64,000 bases of DNA, taken from Alphaproteobacteria bacterium. GTDB lineage: Bacteria; Pseudomonadota; Alphaproteobacteria; UBA8366; GCA-2717185. Of the stretch, positions 35,091-44,260 are shown piece after piece. Every line of letters starts with the position of its first letter. The first letter of the stretch is position 1. The translations under genes were made by a program, and so were the position numbers. Below the pieces are notes generated by a model. It worked only from the letters and a program-made list of their open reading frames with translations. It ran no database searches and was not told the origin of the DNA. The DNA is taken from contig WLWY01000014.1 of assembly GCA_012103325.1 (NCBI GenBank), positions 85,218 to 149,217 on the forward strand, written 5' to 3'.

Positions 35091-37040
35091 ATGGAAAAGA
35101 TCGCCTTTGATGGCCGCGTCCTGTTTCTATCGCAGGATCCCGACGCGGTGGCCCGCCAGCTAACCGGCACCGACCTCGAATTGAGCGAGGCCAAGCCACT
35201 GCGCGAGGACATCTCCACGGACGAGATCACGCCGATCCCGGTCCTGGTCCATTACGACCGCGAGCTCGGGCGCTATGCGCATGTCAGTTTCGAAACCGGC
35301 GGCAAACAGCCGATTGGCACGGACGGGCTTTTGAACGGCGGGTTTTCGGTGATCGTCGGCGGCAAGCGCTACGGCAAGGGATCGTCCCGCGAGCACAGCC
35401 CGCAGGCAGAACTCTATGCCGGGGTCAAATTGATCGTCGCCGAGACTTTCGAGCGGCTGTACCGCCAGAATTGCGACAATCTGGGCCTCTTCACCTCCAC
35501 CGATTTCAGGCTGATCGACCGGATCCGGGCGGGCGAAGACATCCCCATCGACGATCTGGTGGAAGGCCGCGAGCCTTTGGCGGCGAAGATTCTGCGCGCC
35601 GGTGGGCTGCTCGGCTTCGGACGGGCGATTTCCAAGGGCATCCGCCCCGCCCTCGCCAATCCGGACGCCCTGACCGGCCCGAAGACCCTTGCGGAGAAGA
35701 TCGTCGCGCGGCATGCGGTCGTCGCGGACGAGCTCGATTGGGATCTGACACCGGGCACGGCTGGATTCGTCCAGCCGGACTGGCGGTATTTCCACGACAT
35801 CTTCTCGGCGCAGTGCGCCCACATGCTGCATGAGTTCTACGGCCCCGACCTGGACCTGCATAACCCCGAGCGGATCGTCTCCTTCGAGGATCATTATTCC
35901 TACGCCCACCGGCCGGAAGTAAACGCGAAAGTCGACCGGATGCCCGACATAAGACGGATGGCCGAAGGACACCGTGCTTTCTGGCAAAAATATAATCTGA
36001 AGGATCACGGCTACCTGAAAGGCGAAGAAGGCTCGGAAGGCATCTCGCATGCCATCATGACCGAGTATTACGCCTTGCCGGGTCAACTTCTGGCGGGCAC
36101 CGACTCGCACACGCCGCATAACGGGGCGCTCGGCTGCCTATCCTACGGCGTCGGCAGCACCGACATGTCGAATGCGCTGATGACCGGTCTGAACCGCATC
36201 TCCATGCCGGAATCGGTGCGGGTCGAGCTAAAAGGCAATATCCCCGCCGGTGTGATGGCCAAGGACATTGTCCTCCACGTCCTCGCCGACCCCTTCACCA
36301 AGACCGGCGGCGGCATCGGCAGAGTGTATGAATTCGGCGGCCCGGCGGCGGCGCAACTGCCCATCGACGAGCGCACCACTCTGACCAACATGACGGCGGA
36401 AATGGGCGGCCTGACCGGCATCTTCGCGCCGGACGAACAGACCGTGCGCTTCCTGAAGGAGCGGCGCGATATCGACTTCACCATCGAGCCCTGGATGAAG
36501 AGTGACGAGGGCGCCACCTACGCCCACACCATCGAGATCGATTGCAGCACCCTGTCGCCGATGCTGGCCGCGCCAGGCGACCCGGGCAACGGCATCCGGG
36601 TCAACGAACTCAATGAGCCGATTGCGGTACAGATCGCCTATGGCGGCTCCTGCACAGCGGGTAAGCGGGTCGATTTCGACGGCTACCATGAAGTACTGCG
36701 CTGGGCCGCCGACCGCGGGCTGAAAGCTGCGGACGGCGTGAAGCTATACCTGCAGTTCGGCACCACCGCCGTGCGCGACTATTGCCGAGAGGTGGGCTAT
36801 ATCGACGCCTTCGAAAAGGTCGGCGCGGAAATCCTCCAGCCCGCCTGCGGCGCCTGCGCCGGCTGCGGCCCGGGCCTTTCGCTGGATACGGAAACGGTCA
36901 CGGTCAGCGCGATCAACCGCAACTTCCCCGGCCGCTCCGGCCCCGGCAAAGTCTGGCTCGCCAGCCCTGCCACCGTCGCCGCCAGCGCGATAGCGGGCGA
37001 GATCGTCTCTTTCGAGGAATTGAAACGCCGGCACGCGTAA
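35091..37040 (+). CDS. Aconitase/isopropylmalate dehydratase-family hydro-lyase, swivel domain first
   Basis: A 649-residue [4Fe-4S] hydro-lyase. The LeuD-like swivel domain comes first (DISTDEITPIPV, GKRYGKGSSREHSPQAE, residues 1-170). The LeuC-like catalytic domain follows (AGTDSHTPHNGALG, YGGSCTAGKRVDF, and PACGACAGCGPG with the cluster cysteines). AcnA and most fused forms have the swivel domain last, so this order is notable. Aconitase is likely because it is the only such gene here and isocitrate lyase is in the window, but homoaconitase cannot be excluded. The ATG at 35091 fits the LeuD start; an ATG at 35043 is possible. Confidence 0.87.
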   Translation: MEKIAFDGRVLFLSQDPDAVARQLTGTDLELSEAKPLREDISTDEITPIPVLVHYDRELGRYAHVSFETGGKQPIGTDGLLNGGFSVIVGGKRYGKGSSREHSPQAELYAGVKLIVAETFERLYRQNCDNLGLFTSTDFRLIDRIRAGEDIPIDDLVEGREPLAAKILRAGGLLGFGRAISKGIRPALANPDALTGPKTLAEKIVARHAVVADELDWDLTPGTAGFVQPDWRYFHDIFSAQCAHMLHEFYGPDLDLHNPERIVSFEDHYSYAHRPEVNAKVDRMPDIRRMAEGHRAFWQKYNLKDHGYLKGEEGSEGISHAIMTEYYALPGQLLAGTDSHTPHNGALGCLSYGVGSTDMSNALMTGLNRISMPESVRVELKGNIPAGVMAKDIVLHVLADPFTKTGGGIGRVYEFGGPAAAQLPIDERTTLTNMTAEMGGLTGIFAPDEQTVRFLKERRDIDFTIEPWMKSDEGATYAHTIEIDCSTLSPMLAAPGDPGNGIRVNELNEPIAVQIAYGGSCTAGKRVDFDGYHEVLRWAADRGLKAADGVKLYLQFGTTAVRDYCREVGYIDAFEKVGAEILQPACGACAGCGPGLSLDTETVTVSAINRNFPGRSGPGKVWLASPATVAASAIAGEIVSFEELKRRHA

Positions 37041-37611
37041 GAAAAACAGATAACCGCCCGGTTTACTCCGCCTCATCCTTTGATCTCGCAACAATTTCCG
37101 CTTGAAGCGCACAATCAGACTATCTCTGGCCTAGCGGTCTCACCCCGCCGTCACATGCATTAACAAATGCGCCTGATTACAGCGGAATATATCACGGACA
37201 AAGTCCAACTTGCTTCCGGTGCTTTCGACTTCGTATTTTTTCTTCAATTACCAACTTCGAGAAAAGAACAATCCACTACCCACCAGAAAACGATAGTCGC
37301 TAAGCTCGTTGTGCAAACGCAGCTACGAATTTTTCACAGTGACACGCAATAGTCCAAGACGGTGAAACAAATTAATGGAATACTTAAGAACAATTTAGAA
37401 ATTTGAGGTCACGCTGCGCGATTACAAATGTTATCGGTCAAATTTTTTTTGAAACTTGAAAATCTCTCTTTATCGACCAATTTTCTGAACTATTCGCATG
37501 TGCAGGAGTATTCCGCTAAAGCACATTTTCACCCTCGGGCTGAGCGAGACGCCGCTGCTTAGCTTCGATCAAGGTCTAATAACTATTACATCGACCTCAG
37601 TACAAATACAC
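37041..37611. other. AT-rich intergenic stretch, no gene seen
   Basis: These 570 bases after the aconitase gene have clearly lower GC than the flanks, with A/T runs and no convincing ORF, RNA or repeat. A short ACCGCCCGGT inverted repeat near 37055 could be part of a terminator for the aconitase gene. The stretch looks like the decayed left part of an inserted segment. Confidence 0.5.
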
Positions 37612-37856
37612 CTAAGCATTTTCGCTAATCAGAGTTTCTTTTCTATTAATTAGAGATCTTTGTATTATTTCGTGCGTTTTGTCTTCAGCCCTATCCCACA
37701 TAGCTTCATAATGTGCTTCGAAAAATTTACTAGCGCCAGCTCGAACTTCGTATTCAATGACCGGAACAAATTTTCCAATACAACTAAATGTATAAAGCCC
37801 ATGTGGCCGTCCAATATGATATTGCTCAGTAAAAATTGATTTGTCGAAAATCATGA
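37612..37856 (-). pseudogene. 3' part of a membrane-protein gene split by IS66
   Basis: This is the C-terminal 80-odd codons of the gene whose 5' part lies at 40286-40994. If the IS66 element and one 8-bp target copy are removed, the frame runs ...DPMTF then LMIFDKSIFTEQYHIGRPHG without a break, to TAG at 37614-37612. The internal ATG at 37854 makes it look like a free 80-residue gene, but it has no Shine-Dalgarno of its own. The combined reading frame is 954 bases, an exact multiple of three. GC is low compared with the chromosome. Confidence 0.85.
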
Positions 37857-37864
37857 GAAAGGTC
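37857..37864. repeat. 8-bp target-site duplication of IS66 (left copy)
   Basis: GAAAGGTC abuts the left IS end and is repeated exactly at 40286-40293 beyond the right end. An 8-bp duplication is the size generated by IS66-family elements. Confidence 0.95.
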
Positions 37865-37915
37865 GTGAGCGTCCGGTAAAGCAGCCCTGCCTATGATGAC
37901 GTTGGACTGTTACGC

Positions 37916-39427
37916 TCAGGTTTGAGCGTAACGCCAGGGGAGCAGTTCGTCGATCCGATTGATTTTATGGTCGGCGATACAGGCTAGCGTGTCGGTTAGC
38001 CAGGCCTGCGGATCGACGCCATTGAGTTTTGCTGTCTCGATCAGCGTATAGGCGATGGCGGCTGATTTGCCGCCGGCCTCGGACCCCATGAAGAGATAAT
38101 TCTTCCGCCCCAGGGCGATGGGCCGCATGGATCGCTCTGCGGTATTGTTGTCGAGTTCAAGAAAGCCGTGATCTAGATATGGTCGCAGCTTCTTCATGCG
38201 GGTCAGGGCGTAGCGAATAGCACCGGCTAAGGGTGATTTGCCGGATATCCGGGTCAATTGGGCATGCAGCCATGATTCCAGGTCGTCGAAGATTGGTTTT
38301 GATTGGCGCTGCCTGATCTTCACCCGTTGATCCGGCGATTGGCCCCGAACCTCCTTCTCGACGCCATAGAGTGTGGCGATACGTTTTATGGCTTCCTCGG
38401 CAATCGCCGATCCCTGAGCTTTGTGGATATCGACGAACTTGCGTCGGATATGGGCCATGCAGGCCACTTCCGTCACCTTGCCCGTGCGGTACAGGTCATT
38501 GAACCCCGCATAGCCATCGGCATGCATGAAGCCCGTGAAGTCCGCTAGATGTTCGCGCGGGCGAACGCCCTTCCTGTCGGACGAGAACTGATACCATGCG
38601 GCAGGATGCGCCTCTCCGGCCCAGGGTCGTTCATCGCGGACATAGGCCCAAAGCCGCGCGGTCCTGGTTTTACCGGAGCCTGGGGTCAGCATTTTTACCG
38701 GCGTATCATCGGCGAAGAGGGCCTGTCCCTTTAAAACATGGCGCGCGACGGCGTCCGCCAAAGGTTCCAACAGAGCCGTGGATTTGCCAACCCAATCGGC
38801 CAGGGTGGAGCGGTCCAGATCGATCCCCTCGCGCTGGAATATCTGACTTTGCCGGTACAAAGGCGAATGATCGGCGTACTTGTTGACCAGCACATGGGCC
38901 AGTAGGCCAGGACCGGGCCGCCCGTGCTCAATCGGCCGCGACGGCAGGGCTGCCTGATGGAACGTCTCACAGCAGGTGCAGGCCATGCGCGGGCGAACAA
39001 TCCGGTTCACGACAAAACGTCCGGGGACATATTCCAGTTCCTCGGTGACATCGTCGCCAAGCGTTTTGAGCGCACCGCCGCATTCCCCACAGGCATCGCC
39101 CGGCGACAGTGTTGTCTCGTTGCGTGGGAGATGACCGGGCAGCGGTTTACGTTTGGGCTTGTCTTTTGGCGCTGCAGATTGATCTGCATTTGCATCGTCT
39201 GACGCGGGCTCCTGCGCGGACGCCGCAATCTCTTCGTCTTCCAGCGTCAACGCCAGTTGATCCAGAGCCTCCGAGCGCGACCCGAAGCGATGCTGGCGCA
39301 TCCCGGCCAATTGGTGTTGGAGCTTCTCGATCAACACCGCCTGTGACTTCACTTCCGACGCCAGCGATGCCACCAGACCTTTTAATGCGGCAGGTTCATT
39401 CGGGAGGTTCTCAGCGTCGTCGAGCAT
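37916..39427 (-). CDS. tnpC: IS66 transposase TnpC
   Basis: A 503-residue DDE transposase of the IS66 family. The N-terminal leucine-zipper-like segment ([20 protein letters not shown]) is followed by a basic/acidic linker and zinc-finger-like cysteines ([16 protein letters not shown]). The catalytic core has [10 protein letters not shown] (first Asp), [14 protein letters not shown] (second Asp) and [20 protein letters not shown] (Glu). The C-terminal IS66 tail reads [18 protein letters not shown]. The frame is intact. Confidence 0.97.
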   Translation of the reverse strand: MLDDAENLPNEPAALKGLVASLASEVKSQAVLIEKLQHQLAGMRQHRFGSRSEALDQLALTLEDEEIAASAQEPASDDANADQSAAPKDKPKRKPLPGHLPRNETTLSPGDACGECGGALKTLGDDVTEELEYVPGRFVVNRIVRPRMACTCCETFHQAALPSRPIEHGRPGPGLLAHVLVNKYADHSPLYRQSQIFQREGIDLDRSTLADWVGKSTALLEPLADAVARHVLKGQALFADDTPVKMLTPGSGKTRTARLWAYVRDERPWAGEAHPAAWYQFSSDRKGVRPREHLADFTGFMHADGYAGFNDLYRTGKVTEVACMAHIRRKFVDIHKAQGSAIAEEAIKRIATLYGVEKEVRGQSPDQRVKIRQRQSKPIFDDLESWLHAQLTRISGKSPLAGAIRYALTRMKKLRPYLDHGFLELDNNTAERSMRPIALGRKNYLFMGSEAGGKSAAIAYTLIETAKLNGVDPQAWLTDTLACIADHKINRIDELLPWRYAQT

Positions 39428-39499
39428 GCCGGCAATCTATCAGCCGCCACCCCGCATGGGAATCCCCGGAAATTGACAACCCTTTGCTGTGAAACGACT

Positions 39500-39847
39500 T
39501 TACCCAGCCGTCAGGGGACGCCACGTTCGTTGTGGTATGCGCCAATCAATCCCTTCCAGCAGCATCGCCAATTGAGCCGGGGTCAGCGCAACCTTGCCCG
39601 CTTTCGCAGACGGCCAGACAAACCGTCCCTTCTCCAGACGCTTCGAGAACAGACATGCCCCTTGCCCGTCCCACCAGATCACCTTGATCAGATCGCCACG
39701 GCGACCCCGGAAGACGAACAGATGACCGCAATACGGCGCCGCCTTTAGAACCTTCTCTGTTTGCGCTGACAGCCCATTGAACCCCTTACGCATGTCCGTC
39801 ACGCCGGCCGCAAGCCAAACCTTCGTGTTCGTGGGAACCGGGATCAT
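39500..39847 (-). CDS. tnpB: IS66 accessory protein TnpB
   Basis: A 115-residue IS66 Orf2 protein: [20 protein letters not shown] at the start, [20 protein letters not shown] in the middle and RFVWP near 75. It is needed for IS66 transposition, though its activity is not established. The ATG at 39847 overlaps the tnpA stop by ATGA, which decides the start over one 12 bases upstream. Confidence 0.95.
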   Translation of the reverse strand: MIPVPTNTKVWLAAGVTDMRKGFNGLSAQTEKVLKAAPYCGHLFVFRGRRGDLIKVIWWDGQGACLFSKRLEKGRFVWPSAKAGKVALTPAQLAMLLEGIDWRIPQRTWRPLTAG

Positions 39848-40221
39848 CCCGACAAGCACCGGAGCAGACGTACGAGCGCTTCGGGATCGTAAGGGCCGCT
39901 AATGCTCAAGCGATGACCTCCGGCAAGCGTGACCTCGATCTTGCCTTCGTCACCAACAGGGCGCTCGGCTTCGTGCTCGACGTGACGCGCAATCTCAACC
40001 GGCAGGAAACAGGCGGCGTCATCGACCGTGTCACTTCCCGCAAACCGGGGATCTTTCAGCCAGTTGAAAACCTGATTGGCGTTCACATTGTAGCGCCGTG
40101 CAACCTGTGAAACCGAAACGCCCGCAAACCGCGTCTGTGCGCAAATCATCCGCTTCTCGTCTGCACTCCAGCGCCGACGCTTGCCCCGCTTCGCCACATC
40201 CTGATCCCCGTTAGTGTCCAC
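39844..40221 (-). CDS. tnpA: IS66 accessory protein TnpA (HTH)
   Basis: A 125-residue IS3/IS911-type helix-turn-helix protein: [20 protein letters not shown], then [20 protein letters not shown] (the HTH) and a C-terminal half typical of IS66 Orf1. The start is GTG and lies inside a 10-bp inverted repeat (40212-40239), so initiation may be limited by RNA structure. Confidence 0.93.
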   Translation of the reverse strand: MDTNGDQDVAKRGKRRRWSADEKRMICAQTRFAGVSVSQVARRYNVNANQVFNWLKDPRFAGSDTVDDAACFLPVEIARHVEHEAERPVGDEGKIEVTLAGGHRLSISGPYDPEALVRLLRCLSG

Positions 40222-40239
40222 CTAAACAAGTGGACACTA
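40212..40239. promoter_or_regulatory. Hairpin covering the tnpA start codon
   Basis: TAGTGTCCAC and its complement GTGGACACTA are separated by 8 bases. The tnpA GTG is within one arm. In RNA the start codon would be paired, which could keep transposase levels low. Confidence 0.5.
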
Positions 40240-40285
40240 AACCTCACTTCTTCTGCACGGCAGAGCGGTCAGGCCGGACGCTTAC

Positions 40286-40293
40286 GAAAGGTC
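40286..40293. repeat. 8-bp target-site duplication of IS66 (right copy)
   Basis: GAAAGGTC lies directly after the right IS end and is identical to 37857-37864. It falls within the coding sequence of the split membrane-protein gene. Confidence 0.95.
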
Positions 40294-40994
40294 ATTGGAT
40301 CGGTATCGTATATACGTACCTGAAAATTTGTATTCTCCGCAATGATCTTAACTGCATCATCCGTTTTATCTTTTAGCGCAACCTCTAAGCGTCCATTAAG
40401 CATCGGATCTTGGAGACGTGCTGCGTCTAGTCTTTCTTGGATCGTGGCAGGTATACCGTTATTAATAGTGTCACGAATGTTGTCTATGGTTTTATGGCCT
40501 TCTTCTACTTCCTCTCGAAGCTTCGCAGCCAAGGAGTCCGGATTTAGGAGGAGAACACGCATAGGAATTCGTGGATCACTTATCTTCCCGCGCACCTGCG
40601 AGGTGTATTCGGCACTTGGATTAAATAGGCTGTGGAATGCAACGCCCAAAAGTCGAATATCAGCGGATACTTTAACTGCGTCGTCTATGGCCGACCGAAG
40701 ATCAGCGCTATCCTCCTGCCGACTTTCGTATATTGCCTTTATTCCAGAGCGGCTGCACGCATCAAGTATTTTCAAGGAAGCGGAGTTCTCCCGTAGCTGA
40801 TAATAGAGTGCTATAGGTAAGGAGAGGCCGATCGCCAAGAATGCGGAACCGACTGCTGCGAGCGCTCCTCCCAAGGCACTTGTCGCGAAATGAGATACTA
40901 AAAGTAATGCCACGCCGATAAGGTCCGAAAGCAAAAAAATTGGGCGCGTACTCAGCCAAAAAAGTTCTCCATAGCCCCTGCCAATCTTTCTCAT
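40286..40994 (-). pseudogene. 5' part of a two-TM membrane protein gene split by IS66
   Basis: The ATG at 40994 has GGAGGAG about 9 bases upstream. The protein has two close hydrophobic helices (about residues 12-60) and then a long cytoplasmic domain (SADIRLLGVAFHSLFNP, then IPMRVLLLNPDSLAAKLREE and NFQVRIYDTDPMTF). The frame runs into the IS and stops at 40269. Joined to 37612-37856 the intact protein would be 317 residues. Paired LLLNPDS and VRIYD motifs recall PLD-like sensor/effector domains found beside membrane anchors, but no HKD motif is present, so this is tentative. GC is low. Confidence 0.82.
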
Positions 40995-41313
40995 TAGTCG
41001 CACTCTCCTCCGTGCTGATACGCGGTGGTTCGAGAACAAACGTAATAAATCTAAGTAGCCGGCTGATAGCTAACCGATTAGCCAAAATAATATTTGTAAA
41101 AAATCTCCCAAAACACGCGCCAAAAGTCGAAAAACATAGCACGATCCGCGATTTTCGGCAAATCAATCGACCCAAGGTTGCGAACAATCGAATGATCTGC
41201 ACAAAATCACGTCTGCATCATTCAGCAAATATACAAACCGCCTTATCGTCGACCGCTTAAAGATGCATCGTATTAGGATTCGCAGCGTGGACAGTTATTC
41301 TTGGGACATAGTG
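40995..41313. other. Low-GC intergenic stretch, no gene seen
   Basis: About 320 bases upstream of the split gene, AT-richer than the chromosome. It should carry that gene's promoter. No RNA or repeat was recognised. It ends at the aconitase-tail echo. Confidence 0.5.
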
Positions 41314-41358
41314 GGCAAGATCGTGTCGTTCGAGAAGTTGAAGCAGCGGCACGAATAA
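41314..41358 (+). pseudogene. Remnant of an aconitase-family C-terminus
   Basis: These 14 codons plus TAA read GKIVSFEKLKQRHE. The intact aconitase at 35091-37040 ends GEIVSFEELKRRHA, also with TAA. Eight of 15 codons are identical and the rest are conservative or synonymous. No start or catalytic domain precedes it. It is either the displaced original 3' end of the aconitase gene after a segment inserted there, or the tail of a deleted paralogue. Confidence 0.65.
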
Positions 41359-41365
41359 CGGCGCG

Positions 41366-42694
41366 TTAATCCGTCATTTCCAGGATGTCGAGACCGTTCA
41401 CTCGGTCGATCAGATAGATGACGCCGTTCTGGTCGACGTCCACATCGTTGCTCTGCGGGGCGGGAAAGCCGGGCGCAGGTGGCGGGATGTAATAGCCGCG
41501 TTCGCGCGGTGCGGTTGGCTCTGAAATATCGATAACGCGCAGCCCGGCGCTGAACCAGCTGCAATAGACCATGTTATCGCGCATATGCTCCTGGAACTGA
41601 TGTGCGCCGGGCCCGTAGATTTCCGGTTTCTGTTGATTGTAATTCCCGTCCGGGCCGAGATGCGCGCGCGCCCAGGGCGCGTCAAAATCGGTCACGTGGA
41701 AGGTCGAGAGCGGCCGGATATTGGCATAGTCGGTGATGTCAAAGACCCACAGGAAGGCATGCGGCTGGCCGTTCGCATGCGGATGTTCCTCGTCAACGCA
41801 GATCGCAATGCGCCGCCCATCGATCTCGTGCGGAACCGGCAGAATAGTGTGCGTCGGTTCCGGAAACGGCGGGTGATAATTGTGCTCGGCGATGGTTCGG
41901 GGCGTCTCGATCGTCGAGATATCGAGCACTTTGAACCCGGCATGCCAACAGGCGACCCACAACTCGTCGCCAGCGCGCAATCCATGATGCACGCGGTTCT
42001 GCACCCCTTTCCAGTCCGGCGTTTCGCCGCCGGCGACATGTTGTCCCGGCATGTGCCAGCGCGATACCTCGCGTACATTCACGGGATCGGCGATGTCGTA
42101 AATCACGATGATGTTGCCGACATAGCCTTCCATCTCGGTTGAGATATAGGCGTAGTTTTCGTCGCAGTGAAAACGATGCACGCCGATGCCGCCCGTCCGC
42201 TGAAATGCCAGCAGTTTCGGGTTCGACGGATCGGCGATGTCATAAATCTTGAACCCGCCCTCTTTGTAACCGTGTTCCGCAACCGCGTGCAGATCGGGCA
42301 TTCGATCAAGTGGGGCGTTCAGCAAGGCGGCCAGTTCGGCATCGCTCGGTTCGCGCCCGTCGCGCGCCAGAGCCTCGGCCTTGAGATCCGGTATCCTGAA
42401 GCCTTTGCGCAGAAAGTGGCGGTCGAACATTTCGCTGTTCACGAGCATCAGGTCCCGATCGCCAGCGAACCGCGCCTTATGGCTATGCGACGCCGTGCCT
42501 TCGAGGGTGATGCGGGCGAGGACGCGCGGCGCGCGCGGATCGGAAACATCGATTAGCGTAGTGCCATGCGGCGGCGCGATATGGCCAACGAGGGCGAGGC
42601 CATCCCGTACCTCCACCTGCCCACCACCGGGAATGTCCAGATGCGCCAGAAGGCGTATATTTTCCGCGATTGCCGCATGTTCGGTATCCGTCAT
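41366..42694 (-). CDS. LVIVD-repeat beta-propeller-like protein
   Basis: A 442-residue protein with repeated LVIVD-type units (TTLIDVSDPRAPRVLARI, FKIYDIADPSNPKLLAF, IVIYDIADPVNVREVS, FKVLDISTIETPRTIAE, LRVIDISEPTAPRERG), which form a propeller-like surface domain. There is no signal peptide in the chosen frame. The ATG at 42694 was preferred over a TTG 27 bases upstream. The function is unknown. It lies downstream of the amidohydrolase gene on the same strand, with a repeat-filled gap between. Confidence 0.82.
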   Translation of the reverse strand: MTDTEHAAIAENIRLLAHLDIPGGGQVEVRDGLALVGHIAPPHGTTLIDVSDPRAPRVLARITLEGTASHSHKARFAGDRDLMLVNSEMFDRHFLRKGFRIPDLKAEALARDGREPSDAELAALLNAPLDRMPDLHAVAEHGYKEGGFKIYDIADPSNPKLLAFQRTGGIGVHRFHCDENYAYISTEMEGYVGNIIVIYDIADPVNVREVSRWHMPGQHVAGGETPDWKGVQNRVHHGLRAGDELWVACWHAGFKVLDISTIETPRTIAEHNYHPPFPEPTHTILPVPHEIDGRRIAICVDEEHPHANGQPHAFLWVFDITDYANIRPLSTFHVTDFDAPWARAHLGPDGNYNQQKPEIYGPGAHQFQEHMRDNMVYCSWFSAGLRVIDISEPTAPRERGYYIPPPAPGFPAPQSNDVDVDQNGVIYLIDRVNGLDILEMTD

Positions 42695-42769
42695 AGGCAG
42701 CAGAGTGCTCGCCCAGATCAAGCGATGTCAATCGGGGAGTATGAAAGGGTTATCAAGCACGCACGCCTA

Positions 42770-42945
42770 TCGCCTCCCCCCTTCCTTAAAAAGGAGACGC
42801 CTGAGAAATATGGTCGCGGATACCCCCCATCCTAGCCCTGAAATGCCTGTGATGGACATTTCAGCCCACAAGGGGGGAAGGGATAACTTAGACAGATCAA
42901 TAAGTTACTCTCCTCCCCCTAGAGGGGGGAGGATTAAGGTGGGGG
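42770..42945. repeat. Cluster of G/C-run palindromes in the gap before the amidohydrolase
   Basis: The 319-bp gap holds an interrupted palindrome TCCTCCCCCTAG/AGGGGGGAGGA (about 42911-42933), an 8-bp pair CTGAAATG...CATTTCAG (about 42838-42864) and CCCCCTTCCTT/AAGGAG near 42778-42795. Segments of this type are frequent in alphaproteobacterial intergenic DNA (recalled). No ORF is seen. They may terminate the amidohydrolase transcript. Confidence 0.6.
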
Positions 42946-43013
42946 TGGACGGCGACTCCATTCACAATTTCGCAGAGGTCTCCAAAATGGAGAAGGAGGA
43001 GTGCGACACGCCG

Positions 43014-44168
43014 TTAATTCGTCTTAGACAGACCGTAAAACTCGACCGCATTATCGCAGGTGATCTTCTTAATCTGCGCTGGGGTCAGACCGACAAACTG
43101 CTCTTCGATGTATTTGGTCGATTCCGGCCAAATGCCATCGGTGTGCGGATAGTCGGACCCCCACATCAGTGTATCTTCCGTCATCAGATTGTTCGTGTTG
43201 ACCAGCATCGGCCCGATCACGTCGTACTGGAACGTGGCCTTGCAGTGCTGCTGCCAGTATTCCGACGGCTTCAGCTTCATGAGATCGCGGAACCGGTCCT
43301 CGAACTCAAAATCCATCCGGTCTAACGCGTAGGGTAGCCAGCCGACACCGCTTTCGCCGAGCGATATCCTTAGGTTCGGATAGCGGTCGAAGACGCCCGC
43401 GCCGATGATCGCCGCGACAATATGGATGAGGCCCATCTGGAACGCCGAAACGCCGGTGAACATGGCCGCGCGCCGGACCTGGCCGGACGACATTTCGCGG
43501 GCGACCGGCGAGGTCGTCGGGAATGTGTGGAAATGCAGCGGCAACTGCACTTCGTTGACGGCTTCCCAGAAGGGGTCCCAGCACGGATGCCACATCGGAT
43601 CCATGTCCCAGGAGCAGCTTAGCTCCAGCCCGAGTAATCCCATCTTGGCGCAACGATGCACTTCCGCCACGGCAGCGTCGATGTCGCCATACGGCAGACA
43701 GGCGAGGCCGATATGGCGGCCGGGGTAGTGACTGCAGAAATCCACGAGCCAGTCGTTATAAATGCGGAACATCTCAATCGCCGCTTCCGGGTCCTGCATC
43801 TTCGAGGCAGAACCAAGGATGCCGAAGATGACTTCCGCATCGACGCCGTCGCGCTCCATCTCCTTAAGACGCATATGCGGGTCCGACACCCGTTGGATGC
43901 CCTTCTGGCCGTCCTCGAACATGCCGGTCTTCGCCATGATGTCGACGCGCTTGTTCTGGCCCGGGACGAGTTTCTGACCGCCGGGGCCCACGCCGTTCAG
44001 CAAACCGAAATTGGCACCCTTCTTCGTAACCCACTGGGGTCCGTCCGGGCCATCCTCGACATAAGGCATGCGATCCTTCATCGCATTGGACGCTTCATCG
44101 GTAAACAATGTCTGCGGCATCCAGGGCATGTCCAGATGACAATCGGCTGAAACTCTCTGATATTCCAT
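43014..44168 (-). CDS. Amidohydrolase-2 family (TIM-barrel) hydrolase/decarboxylase
   Basis: A 384-residue amidohydrolase-related protein. The first metal motif position reads SADCHLDMPW (a variant of DxHxH). The second His is in QLPLHFHTFPT (about 208), and the C-terminal Asp region reads DTLMWGSDYPHTDGIWPES, typical of ACMSD-like decarboxylases and related hydrolases. The ATG at 44168 follows GGGAG. It is upstream of LVIVD and downstream of the carboxylase genes on the same strand; the substrate is unknown. Confidence 0.85.
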   Translation of the reverse strand: MEYQRVSADCHLDMPWMPQTLFTDEASNAMKDRMPYVEDGPDGPQWVTKKGANFGLLNGVGPGGQKLVPGQNKRVDIMAKTGMFEDGQKGIQRVSDPHMRLKEMERDGVDAEVIFGILGSASKMQDPEAAIEMFRIYNDWLVDFCSHYPGRHIGLACLPYGDIDAAVAEVHRCAKMGLLGLELSCSWDMDPMWHPCWDPFWEAVNEVQLPLHFHTFPTTSPVAREMSSGQVRRAAMFTGVSAFQMGLIHIVAAIIGAGVFDRYPNLRISLGESGVGWLPYALDRMDFEFEDRFRDLMKLKPSEYWQQHCKATFQYDVIGPMLVNTNNLMTEDTLMWGSDYPHTDGIWPESTKYIEEQFVGLTPAQIKKITCDNAVEFYGLSKTN

Positions 44169-44260
44169 GGCGGCTCGATGCTCCCTTATGGCGAAAGAAT
44201 TCCTGTCGACGATAAGACTAGGCAATTAACCGTAGGAAGATCAATCCGGGCCCGTTCCCG

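Larger units (their letters stand above)
37865..40285 (-). mobile_element. IS66-family insertion sequence, complete, 2,421 bp
   Basis: The ends GTGAGCGTCCGG (left) and GTAAGCGTCCGG (right, complement) are imperfect terminal inverted repeats extending to about 27 bp with a shared CTGCC. A perfect 8-bp target duplication, GAAAGGTC, flanks it. It carries the three-gene IS66 set tnpA-tnpB-tnpC, all intact and on the minus strand. The exact duplication and open genes point to a recent insertion that may still be active. It interrupts a chromosomal or island membrane-protein gene. Confidence 0.96.

Noticed and set aside
37167-37352. 61-codon ORF in the AT-rich gap after aconitase
   Set aside because: No Shine-Dalgarno and no protein-like pattern; it is expected by chance in such DNA.
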